From positions 8,618,001 through 8,682,000 of the forward strand of contig OY783216.1 of the NCBI GenBank assembly GCA_963678705.1: a stretch of 64,000 nt of DNA, in the 5' to 3' direction. The DNA is from Panorpa germanica (lineage: Eukaryota; Arthropoda; Insecta; Mecoptera; Panorpidae). Of the stretch, positions 12,964 through 26,860 are shown piece after piece. The position numbers and the translations under genes are program-made. The stretch's first letter is position 1; each line of letters starts with the position of its first letter. Under the pieces are notes generated by a model, which did no database searches, was not told the DNA's origin, and worked only from the letters and a program-made list of their open reading frames with translations.

Positions 12964-13929
12964 AGTGTTGCTCTGAACTTCACAGTTTTACGCTAGTTTT
13001 ATCTTTCAACAAGAGGTTTTATTTTCAATTTTGCATAATTTCTTAATGGTAAATAGCGGTGACATTTGGCGGATATTTTGTTAAATTGCTAATTTCAGAA
13101 TTCATACTTTAGATTAAAATAAATATCAGCTTTTGTTGAAGTGAAAGTGAAGTATCGTATACTAAAGTTGTATTTGTCAAGCAATGTAAGGTGCCTTATG
13201 CATAATATTATGTAAGTATATATCTAAACAGTATAAGGATTCTGACTTGGACTAGTTTCATTGCGTCAAACGCTTAAATATCTCGGCTACACTACCGACA
13301 ACTCATTCATTAGATTAAGAGCTAATTTTTTCCAACAGACACGTTCTAACTGACTTAATTTCTTTATCTTAGCCCTCCCATAAACAAATATCTCTCAAAT
13401 AAGACATAACTGTTGCTCCTGATTATACAATGTCCCCCATCTTTCCCCCAACCCCACCAACCCCTAGTATTCGTGCTCGACAATTTATCAGCCTCCCACG
13501 TGATATTTTTCGTCTTACTCGTATCCACTTAACACTGAATATTTTTTCTGGGTCTGTATGTACCCTAATATTCTTCTAGTTAAATTTATTCAGGGGATGA
13601 AACTAGAACATGTTGTAGAGCTGCTGCGAGAATACGAGAGGAGTGTGAGGGAGGTAGAGGGAGGGTAGCTTAGCTCCTGGCGATGTTATTTTTTGTTGAA
13701 GTTTTATTCTAATAACTTTTTTTTTTGTTAAGAGCTAAGCATAACTTTACCTTTATTAATATAATTCAGGATGTTATTTTATTAGATTTAAAGTTAGTTC
13801 TTTATAAATTATGAAATAAAAGAATTTTCTAATTGCTTAATCAAATCAGTGAGTAGAATAGTTTAAAAATGTAACGAATGTTTGCTATAGGGTGTTGAAT
13901 AATATTTCATAGTTTTAGAAACTTGAGAA

Positions 13930-14105
13930 ACTACACACTAAGCTTATGAAGACTGAAAGGAAGAACGAATAGTGCAAAGGTAATATAGGGTTTATCGAGA
14001 GGGGTCAAGGAAGAGAGAGGAAGCAGAAAGTATTTTTGGAAATAGAAAGGTCTAGAATAGTTTAAATTTAATTTTAAGTTGAAATTCTATGAAATGTTGT
14101 AAGTA
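13930..14105 (+). mobile_element. Purine-rich LINE-associated repeat
   Basis: GACTGAAAGGAAGAACGAAT, ATCGAGAGGGGTCAAGGAAG and TTTAAGTTGAAATTCTATGA match the reverse copy at 5.9 kb. No intact coding frame remains. Confidence 0.42.
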
Positions 14106-15118
14106 AAATTGATGTAGATGGTAAATCTGAAAGGCAAACAATTAACAATATAATAAATAAGTGATACTTGTGAGACTTGTCAAAATAGAAAATTAAATTT
14201 TGTGTATTCAAAATTTACTAAGTGGAAGACCGGACGACTGCTTCAATTGCGACAAGCCACCTCTCCCCAATTTTCTTTTGAAATTGAAGCACTGAGAAGA
14301 AGGAAAAGTGTTTTATAGAAAATATGATTCTTGTTAATAGACGTCAAGATCAGTTCTTATCTAACCAAATGTGAAATCCTTTAAATCCTTCTTACACAAA
14401 AATACACATATTGATAAACATGTATGTATATATACTCATATTTAATAAGAAGTTTCAAATAAATGCCCCCAAGAGTCGTGGCTTCCAAGAAAGGTTTTTT
14501 TGGGGTAGGTTAGAGAAATGCAGAGGGATGTTGGTTGGTTGGCTGCTTGGTTGGTTCGGTGAAGTCTGTGGACACAGTGAGGTCTGTTCAGCATATTGAA
14601 ATATCTGTACGTGATGCGACTTACTCGTAGGCTCGTAGAACGTGCGTTTCACGCATTCACATTTTTGACATAACTTGTCTAACAAGACAAGCCTAGTAAT
14701 AAAAGTTATTCTAAACATCACAAACGCATACCGGTAGTCAACAGTCGAAACAACCTTAAAATATGACTACAATGTTCAATGCCACATACCAGCAGTAGCT
14801 CAATCCACCCCCCAGCCCCCCATCTGTACCCCTCTATCTATCAGACTAGGTATTGCCTACAGCACGACGTAGATATACATCATCTTAGTGCACCTTGCAG
14901 TAATGTGTATCCACTGATATAAACTTGTAGTCCAAGATTTAGCAAAGCGTGTACTATGTAGTTAAGAAGGTATGCCTGGAGCGGATCTCTGTTACCAAAA
15001 ATGAAAGTCACCAAATAAAGAAAGTAAATAATTCCCAGTCAGAATCTACCAAAATATGAGTAGGTACAAAACCCCGTGCAAAAATTTGTATTGATGTGCA
15101 CCCAACTCGAAATTTTAG

Positions 15119-15257
15119 ACCTATCCTGATCCTAAAATGGATCCTTGCTCCTCTTTTCATCCTAAAAACAGTAAAGTGAAGCTCGTCTCATCCTAAACGT
15201 TATTATATGACCCTCGCCTGATCCTAAATGACACCATGGTCCTCGTCTCATTTTAAC
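15119..15257 (+). repeat. Degenerate ~30-34 bp tandem repeat
   Basis: The phrase CTCGTCTCATCCTAAA and its variants (CCTATCCTGATCCTAAA, CTCCTCTTTTCATCCTAAA, CTCGCCTGATCCTAAA, CTCGTCTCATTTTAAC) recur five times, with about 13-20 bp of unrelated bases between them. Confidence 0.5.
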
Positions 15258-15917
15258 TCTGTGCTCTCTCATAACCAAATCAAAAGTTTCCAACAACATT
15301 TATGACATTTATGAATATAATTTGACTTCTTGAAACTAAGAATTTTCATTTTCGAGTACACATAAGTCTGTAAAACAGCGCCTGCGAACTACATGAAAGA
15401 ATGCAGACATACATGGTATAAGTTCCCCGTCTTCAACTAACGCAGGCCAGGCAGGGCATCCAACTGTTCTACGCAGGAACCTGTAGAGGATTCTGTTGGG
15501 GTATTTACTTATTCAAGAGGGTGTCAACACTGCTAACAACTTTATATTCAGTATGTTTGCATTAAAGATATTTGTATAAAACATTTTGTTTTATAAAAAA
15601 CGTGATTTTATACATAACATAATTATAAAAGTAAACTTTGAAAGTACAAACGTGCTTGCACTACCTAAACAGATTATATTAAAAGAAAGGAAAACACGGA
15701 AAATATTTAAATTATAAAGAAAAGAAAAGAAAACTTAAATTATACAGACTATAATTATGTAATACATTAGTTTTATGTTTAGTATGTATGACGGAAGATA
15801 TGCTCTAATAAAATTAATAAGCTGCAGATAAAATTAAAGAAATAGGGAAGAAAAATGTATATCTGTCGAGGGGATCGCACCTCCTTTACGCATCAGTTCA
15901 GATATACATAAATAAAT

Positions 15918-16497
15918 TGAATGGGCTTGTGTCCTCATTTTTTAGTGGTTGATTTTTCAATTGTTGATTGAAATTGATGTTAATAAATGTGTATTGTATG
16001 TGTGTATGTGTATAGCAATTAAAAATTTGAATTGTAGTTTTAGCGCTAGAGATGTTGGCCATTTGTATGACGTGAAATGCATTTTAACGTTAGTTATTGG
16101 TTCATTAGGGCAGTGCTGTGGTAATGTTTTGTAGCTGTTGGTAGTCAAATAATCAAGTCAAGTCAAAGAATAATAAGTTTTTATTTTATTTAACCCTGTT
16201 ACGGCAGACATAATATTGAAATTTGATTGTTCCTTGAAATAGCTGTAAATAATATTTGATATTTTGATATATAAATATATATAGCAGAGATTTATGAGCT
16301 GTAAGGTTGGTAACTAGTGAGATCACATGCATTTGGAATGTGTACAACGTTGAATCCCTTTAATAATTAAAGTGACAAAATGACTTTTTTAATTGGTAGT
16401 ATCTCCTAACACATAAGGAGTTATTAAAAAATAACTGAACATTTGAGTTTATTGTGAGGTAGTACACTTTTATAGAAATTAAGACATAGGACACATT
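15918..16497 (+). mobile_element. Family A MITE, longest near-complete copy (~580 bp)
   Basis: The left end reads GAATGGGCTTGTGTCCTCAT. The right end, TAGAAATTAAGACATAGGAC, is the decayed mirror of the left. In better copies the right end finishes GGACACAAGCCCATTA, giving inverted termini of about 15-17 bp. The interior has no transposase frame; a block near 16190 (ATTTAACCCTGTTACGGCAG) is shared with the 36.5 kb copy. The superfamily is not assigned because target duplications are not clear. Confidence 0.62.
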
Positions 16498-17998
16498 ATC
16501 AATTTTCACTTACTGTTTACAAGATATAAGCGCAATAATTCTTAGTGCTTAATATGATATTCTTAAAGACCTCTTACACTGGACTGAATTCAAAGACTTA
16601 CTGGCATCAAAAAAATCAAATATATATCGTTTTTAAACATTTTATTTTACCAATATTTTTCGTTTATTTTTGTCTAGTTTTTAACGTGACACTAGTTTCA
16701 GATTATGTCAATTTCACATATTTCGTTACATATTTTAACGGATGTATGGAATGGAGCTGTAATTTTGATGTACAGCTTCACTTCATAGCATTGCAACGGA
16801 TACGAAAAAATGATATTTTTAAAATTTATGTTTCAACGTCCAAACAAGTTTATTTTATTTGTACAATTTTGTTGGTTACAGAAATACAATATTCATTATA
16901 AATTCTATTTTACAATATGCAAAACTTCGGTATTGTTTAATTTAAAATTTATTAAAAAATTAATTATTAATTATTAGATTATTTATTTAAAACCTAAATG
17001 TAACTAAATTTTGTTGCGATTTGTTATTATATTATACATGATATATTTATTAAATTAATTATTATAATTATGCAACATTATATATTATAAATATAAATTA
17101 AACAACAAAATTGTTAATTTATAAATAAGTCATAATTAATTATACGTATGGTAAAGTTTGGTCATCTCAATGTAGACTATTTCATAATGGCTGCTTTTAT
17201 AGAGCAATTCTTAGTACTGCAAGAGTTTTTGTTGCGTGGGAGGTGGGCAACGTTTTTAATGATCAGACGAATGTGTCAGGGAAGTATATGACCATCATTA
17301 GCCGGAAACTACATGGCAACAATTAACCGGGAAACTAAACACTGGTGCCAAACGAAAAGGGTAAAATATAGTACATATGTGCGAGTAGGTCGTACATACA
17401 CTCGCAGGGTAGTTCCAGCGCACCGCATATGCCTGACAGAGGGTGTAATGCATATGCTAATATATAGCACAGCGGGAAGAGAGGGGTTTAATGGCGAAAT
17501 ATTGCCTGCGATCCCAACAAATTAAATTAATCAGCAGCTGTTACTTGATCCCAAGATTTGTGCTTGTATATTGAAGGAATATGGTCACCGTTACAGTATT
17601 AAGGTTTCATTTATTCATGTTTTGTAATCAATTAAATTCATTTACTTGTTTAACATATTGTACGAACAAAGCTTTCTTTATATGTATTATTAACTATATT
17701 TATTAGTAGTTTTCCACGCCGGAAATCTTGGGGCTCCCTACCATACTGGAATCGACTACTTGCGATAATAGACTTTAAATGAAGAGTGTAATCGTATTAG
17801 CACACTTTATCATAAGAGGAAGTTACTATTTTCATGTTTACCAATTGAATATTTCTATTTATTCATAATATTTAACTAATATTTACAAAGAAAAGGCGTT
17901 ATGCAGACTAAAGTACATTACAAAATAGTTATTTGCATTTTTTTTATGTTTAACTAAGTTATAGGAATAAAGTTTTTTTTAAATAATAAGCGCAATAA

Positions 17999-18080
17999 GA
18001 CATTTGAGGTTCTAGTAATCAACTTTATCAATATATAGTACAGTTTTATAGAAATTAAGAAATAGGACACAAGCCCATTA
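17999..18080 (+). mobile_element. Family A MITE, right-end fragment (~80 bp)
   Basis: Only the last 80 bp remain: GACATTTGAGGTTCTAGTAA followed by the terminus GGACACAAGCCCATTA. Confidence 0.55.
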
Positions 18081-18892
18081 CAAATTCTGTTACTTTTTAA
18101 TACACTTATATTCTTTTTGGCGTAAAACATTTAAAATGTAATAAACAATTAATATGTTTCAAATATAAATAACTAGAAATCAACAAATAAAAACTGAAAA
18201 ATACTAAAAACAATATGTTGCATACTATATACCGATTATGTTATTTTATTGTGCGAATAAAATAAATGATACAAACATTTTGTAGTGAAACATATTGATA
18301 CACTGAATAATAACGGATGATTAAAATAAAAATAAACCTTCTGTCGTAGGACTGGTGTGGGTGTCGCATTCGTGTGGTATCGTACAATGTATTACGGTTT
18401 GCTTTTTTTATTTTAAAACACAATTGCTGATGGAAATAATGAAAATAAAATAGTATCTATTATTTATATGGATAGTGAAAAAATATGTACTTTGTTCAAG
18501 TATTATATTTGTAAAACATGTAAAGTAGATAATTATTGCATACATCTAGTTTTTATATCGGTGTGCACAATTATACATTAAACATTATATTTACACTTCT
18601 CAAGGATGTTTAAGAATTCTTAATATGATTGTGTTAGCGATATTGCACTCTTAGACTCCCAGTACAATCCTGGTGCTACTTTGGCCGAACTTTGGTCAGT
18701 CTTATCTTAACATAAACAACTCTGGAATGCACATTGGTCTGCTCTGGTTGGAAAGGGTGGGCCCTATTTCATCAGGTGCAAGGCACAGCTAGACGACATT
18801 CGTTACATAATCGTTGATTGAGCTATATCTTGCTTTGTATATAGATTTTTCACAAAAGGAATAAAGACACACATTTGGGGCACTTGTAGTTC

Positions 18893-18942
18893 GGGGCCCC
18901 GTGTCATTGATACGGCGGTACCTACGCCACTGGACTCATCCC
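18893..18942 (-). repeat. Possible hAT-like transposon end
   Basis: On the minus strand it starts CAGTGGCGTAGGTACCGCCG. CAGTGGCG starts are common in hAT-type elements. Related ends are CAGTGGCGGATTAATCTGAC at 25333 and the reverse-oriented TAGCTACGCCACTG at 41479. None could be paired with its mirror end. Confidence 0.25.
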
Positions 18943-19669
18943 TCAATTTCAATAGATCCTAGATTCTGATTAGTTGGTTAATAGGTCCTGAGGTACTTTC
19001 CTTTTTAGTCTACGTACGAAATTATTGGACATTAGACAGCTAGCCAAATTGTTTGGATGTTCAAGTATTCTCTCTTTACAGGCTTTGAAATTTTGTTTAT
19101 ATTTAAACTGCTAATATATTTATCTAGTAATTTTTTCAGAGTTGGTATTTTTATTTGCATTAAATTACAAGTTAGAAATCGATCTTTTCTGTCACTTTAA
19201 ATAATGAAAGAATCATCTCTTATATATTGAAATAGCAGGCATTATATAAAATTTATTAACTATATTTTAAAAGTTTAACTATTTAAAAACATTAAAATTC
19301 TAATGTGATTGGTTGAATTGTTTACTCATCTGTAAAAGTAGATCGTATTTACAATATATTGAATTAGTTATATCTCTAACCGCTAGTTGGCGTATCAATT
19401 TCAGTTCACTTGAGAGTAAAAGTGGCCAACAACCACCATGCGTAAAGTGAAATTATCCAAGAGTGAAATAAGGTAATAAATAAAAAGAAATAAGGGTAAA
19501 TTAACCGTCACGGGTAAGCCTGTTATTAAGAAATATGCAATTAATCTCTTTAACTACGTTGAATATTAAGATTCTACAACGGTGGTTTGTTTTATAGATA
19601 AAGGCAGGCGCACACTGAAAACTGGCTACAAGTCTTACTTATAATGGGGGGTAAGATAAAATTGATATA

Positions 19670-20310
19670 AAAGAGACCTGTTTTTTGACGACACAGTTAA
19701 TATATAATTATTTCTATAATTACTAGATGACAAAATAACATTTAAAGAATACATTGTGAAATTTTTATAAATAAATTTCAAGAAATGAGGCATTGACAGC
19801 GAATATCCGCAAACGTCATAAAAAAAAAGTTTCATTACGGTGCCACTCATAACTCATCACTGGATTTTCTGAAATCAAAAAACCAAAATGATTTCATTAG
19901 AAGGTAAGTTTCTGGAGGTCACCCTTTCGAGTTTTTTTTTATTTTATTGATTTTTCAATTTTTTTCAGCACATAGAAGTCAAAACACCGATTTTTCATGA
20001 AAAAAATCAGAAACATTGTTATTTTAAAAAACGTTAAAATTAAAAAAGAAACTTAATAGCGTTACCTCGGCATTTATGTAAATAAAGAGTGTGAAAAATT
20101 TCAAAAGAATCGGTGCAGTAGATTTTGAGCGAAAGAGGGCACCGACTCTGAAAAAGCTAAGTGTAAGAAAAACTCGTTTAAAAGTTTCAAAAAAAAAGAC
20201 GAAAACAGACCAAAGAGGTGAAGACTTAAAACTCTATATCTCCGACAGTTTTACTCCAATCGACTTCAAATTTTCACACAATAAACTTAATATGTTGTAC
20301 ATTAATAACT
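19670..20310 (+). repeat. Family B repeat, longest copy (~640 bp)
   Basis: Landmarks in order: GACGACACAGTTAATATATA, GCATTGACAGCGAATATCCG, CATAACTCATCACTGGATTT, the block GCATTTATGTAAATAAAGAG, AAAGAGGGCACCGACTCTGA and TTCACACAATAAACTTAATA. Similar copies lie near 9.3, 25.5 and 54.1 kb. No inverted termini were identified and the element type is unknown. Confidence 0.58.
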
Positions 20311-20833
20311 CGTATATATAAAAAAAATAAAGAAAAAATTAAAAATTAAACCGTTCTTAAAATTGTCTTCTTCTTTTTACCACATGTAGTACCTTTATGT
20401 CTAAATACTTTGCGTAGACTATACATGTATAAAAAATATCCTTCTAGTTATGTTTATGTTGATATTTAGGTAAATAATGTTATTTTGTCTGAACGTTTTG
20501 AGCTGCTGGTCTTTATTATCATATATTTTATTAAACAAAGTTAAGCTTATTTATTAAAAAATATCTAATATAGCGAACTACCAAACCAGTTGACATTCTC
20601 CTAACATGTGTGGTGTGGTCGCGTCAGCCTGCAGATTGTGCTTATGAGGTCGAAGGTTACGCACCAAGCATAAAACCGTCTAGACTAGTTTCGGGTCCAA
20701 GATTAATAAAAAGCAATCATAATTTAAATAACAACCAGAGACAAATTGTTTTAACTAAACTATTTCAAGTGTAATTAGTTACAGAAGTAAACTTGTGTAT
20801 TATATAGAGTGATATTTACCAGTAAGTATATAT

Positions 20834-21065
20834 ATGTAAAGAAAGTATATTTCTTTAGTTGGCACAAAGCTCGTCTGTCCGTAAAACAGTGACTATATAC
20901 TCATGGACTCCATAGATGATGTTGTGAGAAATAATGGCCGACACAGTTGATATTTGAAGTTGACAGAACTCACTGTGCATATTGTTAAGTTATTATAAAA
21001 GCTAGATAAAAAGGAATTGACAATTTAAATAATAAACTTTATAGTCGTTTCTTTGATTTGAGTTT
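20834..21065 (+). repeat. Family C repeat, copy 1 (3' end missing)
   Basis: Starts with TATGTAAAGAAAGTATATTT and carries ACTCATGGACTCCATAGATG, GTTGATATTTGAAGTTGACA and AACTCACTGTGCATATTGTT. Similarity to the other copies stops near TTTCTTTGATTTGAG, so the last 100 bp or so are absent. Confidence 0.55.
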
Positions 21066-21649
21066 GAATTTAGCGTTACAGAATATAACCCCGATGTACA
21101 ACCTGTATCTAAACTAGCAAACAGCAATTTTCATCCAAGTAATTGCAATATTTCTTGACCAATAGTACATTTAATTCTATTTCAAACATGGAACTTTACT
21201 TCTTTCGTTGAAATCTACTTTTGTATTATAAACTTAACTCTTTGAACCATTGCCATTGTTGTATTCTATATTCCACTTTACTGATTAGCACCCACTCCTC
21301 ACAACTCCCCTCCAACCCCTCTTACAACTCCTTCTCCGTTTTTGTTCCCGGTCTATATCTAGAAACTGATTACCAGCCAATTCTATCAACGGAAATATAC
21401 CACTATTAAATATAAATGTGCTTCGTAACAAATGAATGGAAACCACCAGATAAAAAGGGAACTTTTCATTTATTGATGCATCGAGAGATATTCAAACCCT
21501 GTTTTTTTTGTTTTGTAAGCGTTTTAACAAATTGAGAGTGGAATTTTTTGTATTTTTAACAATTGTTGTATAGTGTGTATATTCACTTTCTTGTTTAGTC
21601 ATGCTGAATAATTTATAGAACTGTTTTTAAATTACTTGCTAAATGCATC

Positions 21650-22140
21650 TGTTTTAAAAATGTTGTAAGCAAGTTTTGCAAGCTAAAAGTTGGCTCCGAA
21701 CGTGTGCGTCAAATATTGGAAGATTGGCATGGCAAGTTTTCTGCTACACGATGGAGCGAATGTTTGATCAGAAGAATTTATTTATTTTATTACTTTGTTG
21801 ATATTATTAACAATAACTTTCAAGTAAGTAAATAAACTTTCAAGTATAAAAGCTTCCTTTGTCGGACGATTCGTGCAGCAGTGCATGACATGTGGATCAA
21901 GTGTTAGTGGGGGTAGAAAAATCACTTTGACGCAGATCAAAAGATTAACAACAGCCCGAATTTTTGATGACATTGGACACACTTACATACAGAATCGACC
22001 ACACGATGCGCCCAGCGTCGGAAAATGTTCGTAGTATCGTTTGAAGTTGGATAAACCCATTTATGCTTCATGCTATGTCTTCAGGTTTGATCCCCAATCA
22101 AGCATCAACGATCTCGACCACTATATGATCATCAATTTAT
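21650..22140. other. Unassigned open segments, possibly transposon-derived
   Basis: The plus strand at 21859-22034 is open and reads Q-Q-C-M-T-C-G-S-S-V-S-G-G, then ITLTQIKRLTTARIFDD, ending near NRPHDAP. It is better kept than its surroundings, but I recognise no family. The mirror minus frame (21782-21982) is probably a shadow. Confidence 0.3.
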
Positions 22141-23924
22141 TTAATAGACCATGTATTTTGACTGAAGGTATTTTTTTAAGCATACTCGTATCAATCTACA
22201 ATTTTTATACTTCTGCATTGTTTTTATTTATTGTTTTGCTTTGAGTCTTCATGTCTCCTAGCTCCTACCACTTCTCTTTCTTATTTCTTTTTTACAGTTC
22301 CTACTTCGAATTGTTTTATCGTTCTCTACGGATCTTATATCTTCTCCTACTGAAACCTAAATAGTTTCGATGCACCTCCCTTTACATTTATTTTTTATTT
22401 TTCTCTCACTTCTTCATACTTTGCCATTTTCCTTGCCTTGTACCTCTCTTCTCCTAAACTTCTCCTTTTCCCTAATATTTGGTGGTATATATTTTGCATT
22501 GCATCTAACTTCTCTCATCTCAAATAAATTTCATAAATTCCTGAACCAAATCTCGGCGAAGCGAGTGGTCAATAAGAACTTCGCCGCATAGTTTTGCAGA
22601 TATTCTCTCTACATGATTGCGTTAATATAGCTAAACGAAAACTTAATGTAGAGAATAATTAACCCATATTAAGGCAAACTGCAAAGCAGTGCATCTTAGA
22701 ATATCACTAAGAGATTAAAAAGTTTCCTACTGCATTTTTTTGAAAGTTATATAATTCTATCTTAGCCAATTTACATCAAAGCGCGTATAACATTAGAACA
22801 ATCGATGGGACAGCTAACTTTTGCTAGTGTTTCGATTGTTGTCGGTACTTCAACTGGCATTGCAAACAAATATAAAATTATTCTGTTATTTACTGCTTAT
22901 TCTTAACTCTCAATATTTCGTCTTGACTGCCCCCCACCGCCCATCTTCTCCTACACTCTTCTCCGCGTCTTGATGATGCATTGTCACGTCGGTACATGTC
23001 CCAACGCACGCCAGAATATAAATGAGAGTAATACAGAGTACCAAGAAAATTGAAATCCGGCTCAATTCACTTTCACACAAACGAGAAAAGTGGAAACGGA
23101 AATTCAGTAAAGTGGATGATACTTATTTTTACTGTCCTTACACGTGCGTAGGAAATTAACTTTTTCAATGAATTTTACCTAATTTCCGCAAGCCTACTTT
23201 TGTATATCTATGTTTGTGTGTATGTCTGTGTTGGTATTCGGCTGATAGTGATGGCTTGATATCAAATTGGTTTTTTAAACGTCTAATGCATGATTTTTTA
23301 TATTTACGAGAATTCGCTGCTTTGTGGTTCCTTAATAGATTATATAGATACGATTTGTGAAAATCATTATTAAATTTTTCTATTGAATTGGACAATATTT
23401 TACCTTTAAAAAGGAAATGATTTATATCCTTAAAGGAAATATGGTAGACGACAAACTGATTTCATATAAAAACTTGGAGAAGCTCAGATTTAATCAATAG
23501 AGAAACTTCCCTATCTATGTGAGATATGTCAATTATTAAATGATTCAACTATTCATTTCACAGTAACAAAATCGTATCTATAGAATAAGCGACACCCTTA
23601 ATATACTTGTTGAACACAGTTTCAATGACTTCTTTAGCTAATGAAATTGTGAATGTTGCAGAAAGTTAAAAATCCTTTTAAATGATTTATGAAATGTTTA
23701 TATATTTTAATGACTTTAAGAAATAAATTTGAACATTGTAAACACAAGCACTTGCATTGTTTTAAATCAATATTATTTTTCAGCGAAGTGTTCTACGTCA
23801 AAATCATCAAAATGGAACCTAGTAAACAAAATATTCGTAATCAGCACACTCAAATTAGTGAGAAAAGTTTCTTACCAGCTTATTTCTGACATAGCTTAAT
23901 AGAGACATATGTACAAATAGCTGT

Positions 23925-24136
23925 TATAGTTCAAATTACGAGAGTTCGGCAGTGATTCATGATTAAAAGAGGTTTTAACAACTGTATAAATTAACGACAG
24001 ATGGTGCATTTTATCTTATTTATTCCTATATTATTATTTTTTATTCGTATATTTTTTATTATTTATTCGTATGAGTAATACGGCACAATTTATTTTAAGC
24101 ATGAGTCACCGGCGAACTCTCGCAATTTGAACTATA
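23925..24136. mobile_element. MITE with ~37 bp inverted termini (212 bp)
   Basis: The left end is TATAGTTCAAATTACGAGAG, continuing TTCGGCAGTGATTCATG. The reverse complement of the right end is TATAGTTCAAATTGCGAGAG, continuing TTCGCCGGTGACTCATG, so the two arms match at nearly every base. TA at both outer edges would fit a Tc1/mariner target, which is an inference. The interior is AT-rich and non-coding. Single ends of the same family appear at 55230 and 59087. Confidence 0.68.
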
Positions 24137-25489
24137 CTAAACTATTATTTTTAGCTCTCCATGTTATTAGGCTTATGATTAATATAATCATAAGACGTCC
24201 TTTTTATCTAATATATAAATAATCGATTTGCAAACGCAAATTAATTTTATTCTTCCATATTTGTTGATTCTTCTATTTTCATTAGGCTTTCGTCTTAACC
24301 TTTACATAATTAACACATATAATTAGTACTGAGTTAAAGCTAGGTGCTACATGGTCGTTAGAATAAGCGCCTATATGTTAATTGCAACTGGATACAATTA
24401 GCTTTAGCGTAACAGCTAAAAAAATTAGTTGAAACAAGAAGTATAGAAGTAGAAGTCATATAATCCCCAATTAAAAGAAATTACACCTAATTATTTGCCG
24501 AGAATAAGAAGAAGAAGTAATACTTACATAAACTTACAAATTACGTCTCTATTTCAACTATCTAATAGTAATTGAAGTAATAAATAAAAATACAAAATGA
24601 AATCGTAGAAATAAAAGTCTCTTAAGAAAATTGCAGAATTCTTTGAGGTATATGTTCAAATTCTTTCTGGTCATTACTAAATAAACTAATTAAAGAAATC
24701 AATTCACTGTGACAAGCATTTATTTTTTGATTTTAAAATGCACTACTACATTGTGTGCATAACGCCTGGCGACGGTAATAAACTTTTAGTTATTTCTCAT
24801 CTTATTCGAGTACATAATTACAATGGTTTTTATTTTGTTTTTTAATTATCTTTATTGTTATTTTATACTTCACATTGAGCTAAATGAACGCGATTCATTC
24901 TTAGTACAGCATTAAAAAGAAGGAAGTTCTGTAGCTGGCAGATTCAATCGAAAATACAGAAAAAAAGCGCTCCAATCTCCTAATGGAACATAATGGCACG
25001 GGCAGTTAAAGCCGGGAAATGGAATTAATAAGTCGAAATCACAATAATACTTGAGAAATACTCCGTTCTCCGTTCTCTGTAGTAGAGTATACCGAAGTAG
25101 GAATCGTAAAATGAGAAAAAAGGACTTTGTTATTGAAAAAAATAAACTCGGGAAACATAAAAGCAGGATATTATTTTACGTATACAATTCTAGATTATTA
25201 AATAACAGTTAAAGACTTGTTTTTTTATTAAGTTGAAAAGAAGCTGCGTTTAGTGTGCTAATGCTGGACTGGGATACGGATTTATACAGGAGTAAAGGGA
25301 AGCAGCTGAAGCCTAGTTCTGAGAGAGTTAGCAGTGGCGGATTAATCTGACTGTAAGGCCCCTGGTGGTAAAATTCAGAACGCAATTAAAAGAAGGATTA
25401 TATATGAAACAAGTAAAGTAAAAGTGGATCAAGATTGCATTATGTTTATTAAGGTAACCACAAGGTCAAAACGATAAAAAAGAAGCATA

Positions 25490-25790
25490 TTTTCGATCAT
25501 GTTTTTTTGACGACACAGTTAATATATATTTATATCTATAATTACTACATGATAAAATAACATTTGAAGAATACTTTGTGAAATTTTCATAAATAAATGT
25601 CAAGAAATGAAGCATTGACAGCGAATCTCCGCACATGACTCATCACTGGATTTTCTGAAATCGAAAAACCGAAAAGATTTCAACAGTTAATAAGTTTCTG
25701 CAGGTAACGCTGTCGAGTTTTTCTTTTTTCATTGATTTTTAAAAATTTTACAGCACTTATAAAAGTCAAAATACCAATTCTCATTGCAGT
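25490..25790 (+). repeat. Family B repeat, 5' half
   Basis: Covers TTTGACGACACAGTTAATAT through GCATTGACAGCGAATCTCCG to GTAACGCTGTCGAGTTTTTC. The second half, with the ACCGACTCTGAAAAAG block, is missing. Confidence 0.5.
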
Positions 25791-26378
25791 GTCATTTTTA
25801 AAACACTTAATTTTTACTCAGTTAATAATATATTATTATATTTGAAATAATAGAAATATATATATTTGTTTTCTTTTTTTGTTTTTATTTTATATAATAC
25901 AAATTTTTATTATCGTGTGAGCTCCGGGGCGCCACCGTTCATCGCCCCCTTAGTCCGACAATGTATCTTACCAGTTTAAGCATCAACTACTAGATAAACC
26001 AACTTATACTAATGCGAAAAGGTTCGTTCATGTTGAGAATTGCTAATGTTTATATATTATAAAACTAGTAGACCAGTTCTTAGCAGAACAGAAAGTGCTG
26101 AAAAAGGTTAAAAGCTATTTGACCTCGCCCTGAAAATGTTATCATGAACTTTAACCAAGTAATGTAGCTATTGTGCACCCGATTATTCGTCTAGGGAACG
26201 ACTACGCGAATACACAGGAATTAATATTAATGATAGCATTATTCACATACTTTAATTGCTGTAATATGTTGGGTATTTATTATAAACATATGAAATAGAC
26301 ATAAAGAGGACCCGAAAAGACCTACACTGTTAAAAATGTTCTTAAATTTATTAGAAATTCAATAGACAGATGCATATT

Positions 26379-26633
26379 AAAATGCGCTTGTGTCCTCATT
26401 TCTTAGTTGTCGATTTTTCAATTGTTGATTGAAATTAATGTTAACACATGCATTTGTAATGTGTACAACGTTAAATCCTTTTAATAATTAAAGAGACAAA
26501 ATGACTTTTTTAATTGTTAATATCTCCTAATATATAAGGAGTTATTAAAAAATAATTGATCGTTTGAGGTTCTAGTAACCCACTTTATCAGTACACTTTT
26601 GTAGAAATTATGACATAGGACACAAGCCCATTA
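26379..26633 (+). mobile_element. Family A MITE, short internally deleted copy (~255 bp)
   Basis: Both termini are present: AATGCGCTTGTGTCCTCATT on the left and GGACACAAGCCCATTA on the right. Compared with the 15.9 kb copy about 320 bp of interior is missing, the join falling just after GAAATTAATGTTAACACATG. This is the usual long-to-short relation inside a MITE family. Confidence 0.65.
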
Positions 26634-26654
26634 GGAACCGAGTATATTATCACA

Positions 26655-26860
26655 TCACTCAATGAGTTCATATAATGACATATGGATGGCGCTACTATTG
26701 GTACATTTATATAATTTTTATATAGTATTAACATTCAAACGATATGTGTCTAAATTTCATTACATTCCACCATTAGTTTACGAGTTACAATGATTTTAAT
26801 AGCGACATTTATATCATCCTACGAACTTTATTAGTGAAGTGTTATATAAAAATGTACTAT
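26655..26860 (+). repeat. Family D repeat beside a family A MITE
   Basis: Begins with CACATCACTCAATGAGTTCA, contains ATGGATGGCGCTACTATTGG and AACATTCAAACGATATGTGT, and fades near 26860. It starts about 20 bp past the end of the short family A copy. The 37.2 kb copy has the same order. Confidence 0.45.

Noticed and set aside
14220-14294. Exon-like minus-strand segment after a strong pyrimidine tract
   Set aside because: Several frames on both strands are open at once and there is no donor or downstream context, so a real exon could not be told from chance.
15376-15499. Open stretch on both strands, the plus one vaguely like a mitochondrial-carrier helix
   Set aside because: The resemblance is only a few residues, splice borders are weak, and both strands are open.
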